Of a stretch of DNA of 32,575 nt, positions 1-8,130 are shown in pieces. The notes beneath the pieces were generated by a model, which saw only the letters and a list, made by a program, of their open reading frames with translations, did not search any database and was not told the DNA's origin. The translations under genes and the position numbers were made by a program. The stretch's first letter is position 1. The number at the start of each line of letters is the position of its first letter. This DNA comes from Hyphomicrobiales bacterium (GTDB taxonomy: Bacteria; Pseudomonadota; Alphaproteobacteria; Rhizobiales; Aestuariivirgaceae): the NCBI GenBank assembly GCA_027024225.1, contig JALVSR010000086.1:1-32575 (forward strand), in the 5' to 3' direction.

Positions 1-2
1 TG

Positions 3-224
3 AAAGCGAACCAGAACGTGCTGGAGCTGCAGCGGCAGTTGGCGCAGATAGAGCACGACATCCAGATGGCGCGGCGCTATTACAACGGCGCGGTGCGCGA
101 AAACAACGTACTGGTGGAATCCTTTCCCTCCAACCTGGTGGCCAAATACTTCAGCTTCGACAAGGCTGAATATTTCGAGCTGGAAAACGCGGCCGACAGG
201 CAGGTGCCACAAGTGCAGTTGTAG
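3..224 (+). CDS. lemA: LemA family protein, C-terminal part
   Basis: Only the last 73 codons are in the window, because the reading frame is already open at base 3. The visible part is helical and charged. It contains the LemA-type C-terminal pattern in which an Arg-Tyr-Tyr-Asn segment (ARRYYN) is followed by a V-x-x-FPSN-L-V-A motif and a hydrophobic/acidic tail ending in QVQL. LemA proteins have one N-terminal membrane anchor and a helical bundle; their biochemical role is poorly defined. The stop is 4 bp before the next start, so it is cotranscribed with the DUF2207 gene, a pairing common in bacteria. The N-terminus and anchor lie outside the window. Confidence 0.88.
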   Translation, partial: KANQNVLELQRQLAQIEHDIQMARRYYNGAVRENNVLVESFPSNLVAKYFSFDKAEYFELENAADRQVPQVQL

Positions 225-228
225 GGCC

Positions 229-2163
229 ATGCGCTTTCTTGCCGTCATCCTGGCGGAATTTCTGCTCTTGCTCGGCGCCTTTCCGGCGTGGGCGGCGGAG
301 GAGATCCTCGAATTCGATGCAGCGGTGGAAGTGCGCAAGGATGCCGCGCTCATCGTGACCGAACGCATTGTCGTGCGGGGGGAAGGCGTGCGCATCAGGC
401 GCGGCATCTATCGCGACTTTCCGCTGTATTTCCGCCATGCCGACGGCAGCAGGGGCAGGGTCGGTTTCGAGGTGCTTTCCGTAAGGCGCGATGGCCAACC
501 GGAAGGCTGGCACACGAAAAGCATCGGGAAATACATCCGCATATACATTGGCAAGAGGGATGTGTTCCTGCGCCCCGGCGTTTACACCTATACGCTCAAA
601 TACCGCACCACGCGTCAGATCCGGTACTTCCCGGATCATGACGAGCTCTACTGGAACGTCACGGGCAATTTCTGGGAGTTTCCCATCCGCCGCGCGGCGG
701 TCGCGGTGCGACTGCCGGGGAAGATCATGCCGGACCGGGTGGCGCTGTTCACCGGACCGCTGGGGTCGAAAGAAAGCCACGCGCGCATCGTGAAAAAGGA
801 ACCGGGGCTGCTGGTGGCCGAAACCACCCGGCCACTGGCGCCACGGGAGGGATTCACCATCGTGCTGGCGCTGCCAAAGGGGCTGGTGCGGGAGCCTTCG
901 GCGGCAGAAAAACAGCTGCGCAAGCTGTGGGAGACCATGGCCGCTCCCCTCTGGCTGGCCCTGGGCTGGGTGGCGGTGCTGGCCTATTTCCTGTTCGCCT
1001 GGTGGAAGGTGGGGCGCGACCCATCACCGGGCGCCATCTACCCGCGCTGGGAACCGCCGAGGGGGTTGGGTCCGGCCGTGACCGGCTGGCTCGATGGCGA
1101 GGCCCGCCTGCTCGGCGCGGATGTGCAACGTGCCTTCATCGCCGCACTGGTATCGCTGGGGGTGAAGGGACGGCTGCGCATCGAGCGGCGCGATGGCAAG
1201 ACCCACATCCGCAAGCTCGATGCCTCACTCGAAGGCCTGACGCCGGCGGAACAGGTGGTGCTGCAAAACCTGCCCGGCGGCAAATTCGAATTGTCGGATA
1301 TCGACGGCGCACGACTGCGCGAGATTCTGGATGACTTGCAAAAGGCGCTGGAAGCGGAGGTGGAAGAAAACTTCATCGTGCGCAACCGCCGCTGGTTCCT
1401 GGTTGGCCTCGTGCTGGTGGCACTGGTGGCGGTCGGGCTTGTGGCGCTGGCCTTTTTCGGCAATTCGCTGGCGATCGGCATCATCACCGCGAGCATGTTC
1501 CTGCTCGTGCCGTCCTTCATTCTGTTCGTCATTCTGAGCAACTTCCTGCGCGCGCAAAGCTGGAAGCAGCGGCTGGAGCTGGCGCTTCCCCTCTTCCTCG
1601 TCCTGGGCATGGTGGTGCTGTTCGCCAAGGCCGCGATTTCCATCGACCAGGGCGAGATGTCGCCGGAAGGTCTTACCGGCGGGTGGCGCAAGGCGGGGCT
1701 GCTGCTGGCTCTGGCCCTGCCCGCCACCCTTCTGGCCTTCTGGCACCTGCTGCCGCGTCCCACCATGGCCGGGCGCAGGGCGATGGACGAGATCGAGGGG
1801 CTTCGCATGTTCATCGAAACAGCGGAACAAGGCTTGCTCAACGGCCGTGGCGGGCCGAAGATGTCGGTTTCCATGTTCGAAAAGCTCCTGCCCTACGCCA
1901 TTGCGCTGGGGTTGGAAAAACCCTGGACCCGGGCCTTCAAGACCTGGTTGGCCAGCGCCACGGCAGAAGGGGCGAACGGCGGCCTTCACTGGTACCGGAG
2001 TGACATGGACGGCGATCTCGTCGAAACGCTCGGCGAAGAGCTTGTCTCCGGCATCAGCGCGGACATGGCCGCGGCCATACCGAGCGTTTCCGACAGCGGC
2101 TTTTCTTCCAGCGGTGGCTTTTCCGGCGGCGGTGGCGGTGGTGGCGGCGGTGGCGGCTGGTGA
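229..2163 (+). CDS. DUF2207 domain membrane protein
   Basis: This 644-residue protein starts with a signal peptide (about 1-23, ending PAWAAEE). An extracytoplasmic beta-rich DUF2207 region follows (about 25-220), recognisable from the RIVVRGEGVRIRRGIYRDFP-type segment and the later YRTTRQIRYFPDHDELYWN segment. A membrane helix lies near 240-260. A cytoplasmic stretch and a cluster of hydrophobic helices (about 388-510) come next. The C-terminus is Ser/Gly-rich and ends in a run of 11 Gly plus Trp, as in many family members. The start is 4 bp after the lemA stop, so the two are probably translationally linked. Function of the family is unknown; an envelope role is inferred from topology and the LemA partner. 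Confidence 0.9.
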   Translation: MRFLAVILAEFLLLLGAFPAWAAEEILEFDAAVEVRKDAALIVTERIVVRGEGVRIRRGIYRDFPLYFRHADGSRGRVGFEVLSVRRDGQPEGWHTKSIGKYIRIYIGKRDVFLRPGVYTYTLKYRTTRQIRYFPDHDELYWNVTGNFWEFPIRRAAVAVRLPGKIMPDRVALFTGPLGSKESHARIVKKEPGLLVAETTRPLAPREGFTIVLALPKGLVREPSAAEKQLRKLWETMAAPLWLALGWVAVLAYFLFAWWKVGRDPSPGAIYPRWEPPRGLGPAVTGWLDGEARLLGADVQRAFIAALVSLGVKGRLRIERRDGKTHIRKLDASLEGLTPAEQVVLQNLPGGKFELSDIDGARLREILDDLQKALEAEVEENFIVRNRRWFLVGLVLVALVAVGLVALAFFGNSLAIGIITASMFLLVPSFILFVILSNFLRAQSWKQRLELALPLFLVLGMVVLFAKAAISIDQGEMSPEGLTGGWRKAGLLLALALPATLLAFWHLLPRPTMAGRRAMDEIEGLRMFIETAEQGLLNGRGGPKMSVSMFEKLLPYAIALGLEKPWTRAFKTWLASATAEGANGGLHWYRSDMDGDLVETLGEELVSGISADMAAAIPSVSDSGFSSSGGFSGGGGGGGGGGGW

Positions 2164-2292
2164 TGGCATGAAGGCCGGCGGCGACGCCCTTGCGTCACGC
2201 GGACGCGGTTGTATGCTCTGCAAGCTGGTCAAAACCGTCCGCTGGCCCGCCTGTCCTCCAGGCACTTCCCTTCCCATTTCGGTGGAATCGTC

Positions 2293-3213
2293 ATGCGCAA
2301 GCCCGGCCTGTCCGACTACCTCCTGCTGACGTTGCTCGCCTTCATCTGGGGCAGCTCGTTCACGCTCATCAAGGTAGTGGTGCCGCATCTGCCCCCGCTG
2401 TCGCTGACCCTGTGGCGGGTGAGCATGGCGGCGCTGGTGTTGTGGCCGGTGGCCTGGCTGCTGGGGGAACGGCCGTGGATCGGCTGGCGCGGCATGGGCT
2501 GGGTGGCGCTGGCGGCGCTGACGGGAACGGTGCTGCCCTTTTCGCTCATCTCGTGGGGCGAGGAGCACATCGATTCGGGCCTGGCGGCCATCTTCATTTC
2601 GCTCACGCCCATCATGGTGCTGCTGCTGGCGCACTTCGTCACCGGCGAGGAGAGACTCACCCCGCGGCGGATGCTGGGCGTGGCGCTGGGGCTGGCGGGC
2701 GTGCTGGTGCTGATGGGCGCGGAGAGCCTGCTGCACTTGGGCGAAAACGTGTTGCGGCAGCTGGCGGTGGCGGGAGCGGCCTTTTGCTACGCCGTGAACA
2801 CGCTGGTGATGCGGCACTTGCAGCTGCGTTACGCCATATCCGGAACGGTGCGCACCGGGCCGGTGTCCCTGGCCGCGCTCATCATGCTCACCTCCGCCCT
2901 CATGCTGGCGCCCCTTGCGCTGTGGCGCGATGGTTTGCTTCTCCCGCCACCGGTGGCGGCAGGCTGGGCCATGTTGCTGGGCGTGGTGCATACCGGCATC
3001 GCGGCCCTGTTGATGTTCGCCATCCTGCGGCGGGCGGGCGCGGTATTCTTCGCCTCCATCAATTTTCTCATACCGGTGTTCGGCTACATGCTGGGGGTGC
3101 TGGCGCTGGGCGAGCCGCTTTCCCTGCGGGCGCTTCTGGCGCTGGGGCTGGTTCTGGCGGGCATCGCCCTGGCCTCCGGCGACAAGAGAAAAGAAGGGAG
3201 GGAAAAGGCATGA
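2293..3213 (+). CDS. EamA/DMT family transporter
   Basis: This 306-residue hydrophobic protein has about ten membrane helices arranged as two EamA repeats. The first opens with LLTLLAFIWGSSFTLIK, a classic DMT first helix with the W-G-S-S-F motif. The second repeat contains the GAVFFASINFLIPVFGYMLG segment typical of late DMT helices, and the end is a short basic tail. An in-frame ATG at 2209 would add 28 non-hydrophobic residues; ATG 2293, directly before the first helix, is the better start. It lies 129 bp after the DUF2207 gene on the same strand. Substrate cannot be told from sequence; the family exports amino acids and other metabolites. Confidence 0.88.
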   Translation: MRKPGLSDYLLLTLLAFIWGSSFTLIKVVVPHLPPLSLTLWRVSMAALVLWPVAWLLGERPWIGWRGMGWVALAALTGTVLPFSLISWGEEHIDSGLAAIFISLTPIMVLLLAHFVTGEERLTPRRMLGVALGLAGVLVLMGAESLLHLGENVLRQLAVAGAAFCYAVNTLVMRHLQLRYAISGTVRTGPVSLAALIMLTSALMLAPLALWRDGLLLPPPVAAGWAMLLGVVHTGIAALLMFAILRRAGAVFFASINFLIPVFGYMLGVLALGEPLSLRALLALGLVLAGIALASGDKRKEGREKA

Positions 3214-3341
3214 ACCGCCCTGCCCCGCCACCAGAGCCCGAAAGGGAGACCGACGACACCACCGCGCCCGGTTTATTGTGCGCCGCGCTTTCGGCCCATC
3301 AAGTGCTCAACATTACAGGCCCTTGGCGCCTCAGACCAAAA

Positions 3342-3452
3342 TGCATAAAGGACCACCCACCGCCCCGCGCCCTCACCCAACCCCCCAAATCATGAGAAAC
3401 AAGGGGGGCGCGGGGGAGTTTCACCGGTCAGACATTGCGCAATCTGGTATCA
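3342..3452. repeat. Structured intergenic repeat, copy 1
   Basis: The left flank TGCATAAAGGACCACCC is followed by arm ACCGCCCCGCGCCC (3359-3372), a 33-nt core (3373-3405), and the partner arm GGGCGCGGGG (3406-3415; 10 bp paired). The right flank runs TTTCACCGGTCAG...GCGCAA. Copy 2 is at about 19830-19946. Flanks align directly with copy 2 (left 15/17; right about 75% without gaps). The core matches only the reverse complement of copy 2's core. It lies between two convergent genes, as copy 2 does. Confidence 0.75.
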
Positions 3453-3470
3453 GATCTTTGGCATGTCAGG

Positions 3471-3536
3471 CATTCGGCGCGGCCGGTCTTCGGCGCATCG
3501 AGCCTTCGGTGCGTGAGGCCTTCGGTGCATGGGGGC
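3471..3536. repeat. Degenerate 16-17 bp tandem repeat, four units
   Basis: The units start at 3471, 3488, 3504 and 3520. The last three follow the pattern CTTCGGYGCRT with a G-rich end; the first is more diverged. The array abuts the stop codon of the small minus-strand ORF at 3537. No function can be assigned; it could be slippage-derived. Confidence 0.55.
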
Positions 3537-3707
3537 TCAATGCGTCAGGCTCCCCCGGTCCGGCTTCTTCTCCTTGCGGCCATATTCCGGATGATCGCGC
3601 GAATATTCATAGCGCACACCGGTGAACAGCAGAATTTCCGCCTTGCCATCGGGTGGCGGCGTGATCACCCTGCGCTCGCGCGGCACGTATCGCACTATCT
3701 TGCCCAT
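3537..3707 (-). CDS. Small hypothetical protein (56 aa)
   Basis: This 56-residue ORF starts MGKIVRYVPRERRVITPPPD, continues AEILLFTGVRYEY, and ends in a Lys/Asp-rich tail. The composition (basic start, short hydrophobic AEILLFTGV strand, charged tail) looks like a real small cytosolic protein and not a random frame. The frame stays open for 26 more codons upstream, but that extension is Arg/Pro/Gly-rich and non-protein-like, so ATG 3707 is preferred. No strong ribosome binding site is visible. The function is not recognised. The coding call is a judgement from composition. Confidence 0.5.
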   Translation of the reverse strand: MGKIVRYVPRERRVITPPPDGKAEILLFTGVRYEYSRDHPEYGRKEKKPDRGSLTH

Positions 3708-3902
3708 CGCCCGTTTTCGCCCCCCGTTTGCGGGCCTGCATCCTGGTCGAAGGTGGGCCGGCCCTTGCCATCGCTTCAGGCACATTGAACAGGCAACATG
3801 GTTAATGCGGGATTAATGACCTGGCGAAACAACAAGCCACGGTTGCGCAACCGGGACCCGTCGATCAGGGAGGCGGGGCCAGGGCCGGGTCTGAACCCGG
3901 GC

Positions 3903-4700
3903 CTATTCCCTCTCTCCCTCTTCCCGCCGGATGGGAGACTCCTCGGCGGTCTCGCGGGGAGCCGTCTCGCCAGCCTTTTCCCTTGCCTTCCTTTCTCCCG
4001 TCTCCCCTTCCCTCGCCTTCTCCTTCTCTTCCAGGAGCATCGGAAGCAGGGGGTGTTCGTCCACGGCGCCCTGTCCGGGCAGCACCAGACCGGCGGAAAT
4101 CACCAGCTTGGCGGCGTCTTCCACCGATACATCCAGGATGCGCACCTGGTCCTTGTGGACAAAAAACAGGAAGCCGGAGGTGGGATTGGGCGTGGTGGGC
4201 ATGAAGCAGGCGTACATGGGCGAACCGGGAGGCAGGCCGATTTCGCCGGAATCCAGCTCGCGCGCGATGAAGGCGATGACGTGCACGCCCGGACGCGGAT
4301 ATTCGATGAGCGCCACCGACTTGAAGTTGCGCGTGCCCTGGGAAAGCGCGGTGTGGAAAATCTGCTTGGTGCCGCGATAGACGGAGCGCAACACCGGCAT
4401 GCGGTCCAGGATGCGCTCCCACCAGTTCACCACGGAGCGCCCCACCAGGTTGGCCGTGAAGGCGCCGATCATGGTGATGACGGCCACCGTGAACACCAGC
4501 CCCACGCCGGGCACGGTGAAGGGAAGATAATTGTCCGGATTGTAAATGTCCGGGATGAGCGGCTTGACCCAGCGGTCAAACAGGGAAATGAACCACCACG
4601 CCAGCCAGATGGTAATGGCCAGCGGCGCCACCACCACCAGTCCGGCCAGGAAATATCCTCTCAAGCTGCGCATCATTCCTCCATCTGCCTGCGAGGACAT
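3903..4700 (-). CDS. DUF502 family membrane protein
   Basis: This 265-residue protein has two membrane helices (about 14-40 and 65-85). They are followed by the DUF502 hallmarks: PGVGL (64-68), the RMPVLRSVYRGTKQ segment (100-113), and a soluble domain containing P-G-V-H-V-I-A-F and MPTTPNPTSGFLFFV. The last 50 or so residues are a Lys/Glu/Arg-rich low-complexity tail unlike the conserved part. The start could be 4700 or the Met-Met pair at residues 9-10. The function of this widespread family is unknown. A 15-bp hairpin separates it from the upstream TPR-SPOR gene, so the two are probably separate transcripts. Confidence 0.9.
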   Translation of the reverse strand: MSSQADGGMMRSLRGYFLAGLVVVAPLAITIWLAWWFISLFDRWVKPLIPDIYNPDNYLPFTVPGVGLVFTVAVITMIGAFTANLVGRSVVNWWERILDRMPVLRSVYRGTKQIFHTALSQGTRNFKSVALIEYPRPGVHVIAFIARELDSGEIGLPPGSPMYACFMPTTPNPTSGFLFFVHKDQVRILDVSVEDAAKLVISAGLVLPGQGAVDEHPLLPMLLEEKEKAREGETGERKAREKAGETAPRETAEESPIRREEGERE

Positions 4701-4777
4701 TTCATATCAGGAACAAGGAACAAAAGCCATCGCGCCAGTGGCGTGAAAGCATGGCGGCCAGCCATCAGCCAGAAAGA

Positions 4778-4814
4778 ATGAAGGACCGGATGCCCCCGTC
4801 ATCCGGTCCTTCAT
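4778..4814 (-). terminator. Intrinsic terminator after the TPR-SPOR gene
   Basis: A perfect 15-bp stem has arms at 4778-4792 (ATGAAGGACCGGATG) and 4800-4814, with a 7-nt loop. Read on the minus strand, it is followed by a T-rich tail (TTCTTTCT). It lies 46 bp past the stop of the TPR-SPOR gene. Confidence 0.75.
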
Positions 4815-4859
4815 CTGCTCGCTTCGCAGGCTTGTTTCGGCAACTCGCCGGATCACCAT

Positions 4860-6260
4860 TCAGCTGCCGGCGTGCACCACCAGGCAGGAAATGCGGCCGC
4901 GCTTGAGATTGCGGCAGTGGCGTTTCGCCGTCTTGCGATCGGCGAACCCCACCAGGCGAATACGGTAGAAGACACCCTTGCCCGGCACCTCGGCGCGGAT
5001 GATGGCCAGCTTGCCCGCCCGGGTGCGGCGGCGCACCTTGCCCTTCAGCCTTTTCCAGTGGGCGCGGGCGGCTTCCTCGGAACGCTGGGCGGCCAGCTGA
5101 ATGGCCCAGCCGGAATACCGGGGTTGCGCCTTGCGCGCCTTGTCCGGCGCGGCGGCATCGGCGGCGGCTGGCGCGATGGAGGCCGTGTGGATGGCGGCGC
5201 GCGCCTTTTTCGCCGAGGCCGGGGCGCTGATCGCGGAGCTCAGGCGGTCCTGGGGCCGCTGCCGGCTGGCCTGCGCGGGGGCCACGGGCCGCGTGCTGGC
5301 GACGCGCCAGGCGCGAGAGACTTCCTCCGGCGCGGGTTTCGTCCCTGCCCGCGCCATCGTCCGGGCGCCGGCCGCCGGCGGCGCCACGGGCGCGGCCTGA
5401 GGCTCCTTGCGCAGGTTGAGGATCGGGGCTCCGGCGATCATCACCGAGGCGGTGCGCGGCGCGCTCATGAGCCCCGCACCCTTGGCGGGAGCGTCGATGC
5501 GCGCCACGATGCGCTTCTTCGACGGCCTTGCCAGGTCGGCGAACAGGCGTGTCCCGGGCAATTCGCCGCTGAGGATGGCGGCCAGGCGCTTGCGCGCTGG
5601 CTGGAAGTCGGGCCTTTCCTTCAGCGCGGCATACAGGGCTTCCTTGGTTTGCGTCAACGAGTTCAGGGCGGAGAACAGCAGCGCTCGCGCATAATGCACC
5701 CGGTGCTTTTCCGGATGGTCATTGGCCAGCGCCTGGTCGTAGTCGGCCAGCGCCAGATAATACAGGCCGCGCTCGTGCAGGATGTTGCCGCGGGCGAAAT
5801 AGGCCTGGGCAAAGCCCGGATCCAGGTAAAGCGCGGCGGTGAGGTCCTCGATGGCGCGGCCGGCGTCGCCCAGGGCGCGGAAGGCCAGCGCCCGGTTGTA
5901 GAGCGCCTTCACCCGGGAGCGGCTGGACAACGCCTTGATGCGCAGCGCGGCATCGTAGTCGGTGATGGCGGCGGCGTGCTGGCCCAGCCTCTGGTGCGCC
6001 AGCCCCCGGTTCAACAGCGCCCGGGCCAGAAGCTCGGGCGCCAGCTTGCGTGTGTTGACGAGCTGCGAATACAGCTCCACCGCCTGCCCGGGCTTGCCGT
6101 TTTCCAGCGCGGCAAGCGCTTGCACCAGCATGGCGGCATCGACGTTCTTCGTTGCTTCCGTTGCGCCTGCCAGTGAGGGCGCAGCCGCACTTGCGGCGAG
6201 CAACACAACACACACAGACGCACCAAACCTACGATCAAGCTTCATAATGCCCATATTCAT
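4860..6260 (-). CDS. Exported TPR and SPOR domain protein
   Basis: This 466-residue protein has a signal peptide (hydrophobic run VCVVLLAASAAAPSLAGA). Several tetratricopeptide repeats follow (about 45-230; for example the ALLNRGLAHQRLGQHAAAITDYDAALR unit and the AYFARGNILHERGLYYLALADYDQAL unit). Next comes a long Ala/Pro/Arg-rich linker, and then a C-terminal SPOR domain (about 382-466, SGWAIQLAAQRSEEAARAHW to the end). SPOR domains bind denuded septal peptidoglycan, so a periplasmic cell-wall or division role is likely. Three candidate Met codons (residues 1, 3, 6) lie close together; ATG 6245 at residue 6 starts the most typical signal peptide. It is divergent from nadE and ends before a strong terminator. 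Confidence 0.88.
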   Translation of the reverse strand: MNMGIMKLDRRFGASVCVVLLAASAAAPSLAGATEATKNVDAAMLVQALAALENGKPGQAVELYSQLVNTRKLAPELLARALLNRGLAHQRLGQHAAAITDYDAALRIKALSSRSRVKALYNRALAFRALGDAGRAIEDLTAALYLDPGFAQAYFARGNILHERGLYYLALADYDQALANDHPEKHRVHYARALLFSALNSLTQTKEALYAALKERPDFQPARKRLAAILSGELPGTRLFADLARPSKKRIVARIDAPAKGAGLMSAPRTASVMIAGAPILNLRKEPQAAPVAPPAAGARTMARAGTKPAPEEVSRAWRVASTRPVAPAQASRQRPQDRLSSAISAPASAKKARAAIHTASIAPAAADAAAPDKARKAQPRYSGWAIQLAAQRSEEAARAHWKRLKGKVRRRTRAGKLAIIRAEVPGKGVFYRIRLVGFADRKTAKRHCRNLKRGRISCLVVHAGS

Positions 6261-6435
6261 GAAGCATCAGGGTTAAATGCCGCCTAAGGAGAAATGAACG
6301 CCAGGGCAAACGGTTGTCTCATTCCGACACGGCCCTCGCCCGTCCGTGGACATGGATGCAGTTGCAACATCGCGGCATCGATGCCAGAACCTTGTGGGAA
6401 GCATCTCACCGTGAACCGGCAAGAACGCTAGGCAC

Positions 6436-8124
6436 ATGACACGCAAGCTGGACATTCTGCTCGTGCAGGGCGACCCGTGGGTGGGGGATCTCGCCGGCAA
6501 TGCCGCAAAGGCGCGCGCCGCGCTGGAAAAGGGCGAAAACGACGGCGCCGACCTGGTGGTGCTGCCGGAACTGTTCATCTCGGGCTATCCGCCGGAAGAC
6601 CTGGTGCTGCGCGAGGCCTTCGTGCGCGCCTGCATGGAGGAGGTGCGCGAGCTGGCCCGCCAGACGAAGGGCAAGAACGCCGCCCTGCTCATCGGTACGC
6701 CGTGGCTGGAAGACGGTAACGCGCACAATTCCGTGGCGCTTCTTGAAAACGGCGAGATCGCCGCCATCCGCCACAAGCACGAGCTGCCCAATTACGGCGT
6801 GTTCGACGAAAAGCGCGTGTTCGCGCCCGCACCATTGCCCGAACCGGTGGAGTTTCGCGGGTTCCGCCTTGGCGTGCCCATCTGCGAGGACATCTGGACG
6901 CCGCACGTGGCCGCGCACCTGAAGGAGCGCGGGGTGGAGGCGCTGATCGTCGTGAACGGCTCGCCGTTCGAGATCGGCAAGCAGGGGGCGCGCAAGAAGC
7001 TGGTGCGCGAGCGCATCCTGGAGACGGGCCTGCCGATCGCCTACCTCAACCTCGTCGGCGGGCAGGACGAGCTGGTGTTCGACGGCGGCTCGTTCGCGCT
7101 GAACCCCACCGATGACGGCGATGTGCCGGAAGCGGGCGAGGATGTCGCCTTCCGCCTGCCGCGGTTCGAAACGGCCACCGAGCTGGCGGTGCTGGAAGAG
7201 GTGCCGAAGGGCTTGCGCTTCGCGCGCGGGCACATGGCGGAGCGGCCCGGCGAGCTGGAAGCCATCTGGCGGGCGTGCGTGCTGGCGGTGCGCGATTACG
7301 TGGACAAGAACCGCTTTCCCGGCGTGGTCATTGGCCTGTCGGGCGGTATCGATTCGGCGCTCACCGCGGCCATCGCCACCGATGCGCTGGGGCCGGAGCG
7401 GGTGCATTGCGTCATGCTGCCCTTCCGCTACACCTCGCCGGAGAGCATCGAGGACGCGGCCGAGGTGGCCAGGCGGCTGGGAGTGCACTACGACGTCATT
7501 CCCATCAACAAGCCGGTGGAAGCCTTTTTCGATACCCTGTCGGAAAAGTTCGCCAACCTGCCGCCGGGCACGGCGGAGGAGAACATCCAGGCGCGCTCGC
7601 GCGGCAATATCCTCATGGCCATTTCCAACAAGTTCAACCTCATGCTGCTTTCCACCGGCAACAAGTCGGAAATGGCGGTGGGCTACGCCACGCTGTATGG
7701 CGACATGAGCGGTGGCTACAATCCGCTGAAGGACATCTACAAGACCACCGTCTATCGCCTGGCGGAGATGCGCAACGAGACGCGGCCCGCCGGCTGCCTG
7801 GGGCCGGAGGGGGCGGTGATCCCAAGGCGCATTCTCACCAAGCCGCCCTCGGCCGAGCTGAAGCCCGACCAGAGGGACGAGGACACCCTGCCGCCCTACG
7901 AGATACTGGACGCCATCCTGCACAATCTCATCGAGCAGCGGCGCTCGGTGGAGGAAACGGCGGAGAAACTGGACCTGGACAGGGCACTGGTGGCGCGGGT
8001 GCAGAACATGCTGTTCGTGGCCGAATACAAGCGCCGGCAGGCGCCGCCGGGGGTGAAGATCACCTCCACCAGCTTCGGGCGCGACTGGCGCTATCCCATC
8101 ACCAACGCCTACCGGGAGAAATGA
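6436..8124 (+). CDS. nadE: NAD+ synthase, glutamine-hydrolysing
   Basis: This 562-residue enzyme makes NAD+ from deamido-NAD+, ATP and glutamine-derived ammonia. The N-terminal nitrilase-fold glutaminase carries the catalytic triad E45 (VVLPELFISGYPPEDL), K114 (RHKHELPNYGVFDEKR) and C150 (GVPICEDIW). The C-terminal synthetase has the ATP pyrophosphatase loop SGGIDS at 302-307 and the LLSTGNKSEMAVGYATLYGD segment. Length and order match two-domain bacterial NadE. It is preceded by a weak AGG Shine-Dalgarno-like site and followed after 6 bp by gltX, so the two are surely co-transcribed. Confidence 0.97.
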   Translation: MTRKLDILLVQGDPWVGDLAGNAAKARAALEKGENDGADLVVLPELFISGYPPEDLVLREAFVRACMEEVRELARQTKGKNAALLIGTPWLEDGNAHNSVALLENGEIAAIRHKHELPNYGVFDEKRVFAPAPLPEPVEFRGFRLGVPICEDIWTPHVAAHLKERGVEALIVVNGSPFEIGKQGARKKLVRERILETGLPIAYLNLVGGQDELVFDGGSFALNPTDDGDVPEAGEDVAFRLPRFETATELAVLEEVPKGLRFARGHMAERPGELEAIWRACVLAVRDYVDKNRFPGVVIGLSGGIDSALTAAIATDALGPERVHCVMLPFRYTSPESIEDAAEVARRLGVHYDVIPINKPVEAFFDTLSEKFANLPPGTAEENIQARSRGNILMAISNKFNLMLLSTGNKSEMAVGYATLYGDMSGGYNPLKDIYKTTVYRLAEMRNETRPAGCLGPEGAVIPRRILTKPPSAELKPDQRDEDTLPPYEILDAILHNLIEQRRSVEETAEKLDLDRALVARVQNMLFVAEYKRRQAPPGVKITSTSFGRDWRYPITNAYREK

Positions 8125-8130
8125 GGCGCC

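Larger units (their letters stand above)
3214..3536. other. Convergent intergenic region holding repeats
   Basis: This stretch separates the end of the EamA transporter (+) from the end of a small ORF on -. No credible coding region was found. It holds copy 1 of the palindromic repeat (about 3342-3452) and a four-unit 16-17 bp tandem array (3471-3536), listed separately. Confidence 0.6.

Noticed and set aside
2185-2292. Upstream extension of the EamA gene to ATG 2209
   Set aside because: The added 28 residues are not hydrophobic or signal-like and ATG 2293 precedes the first helix directly.
6294-6431. 45-codon ORF before nadE with AAGGAG, possible leader peptide
   Set aside because: The ribosome site is only 2 nt from the ATG, the peptide has no recognisable pattern, and no attenuation structure follows.
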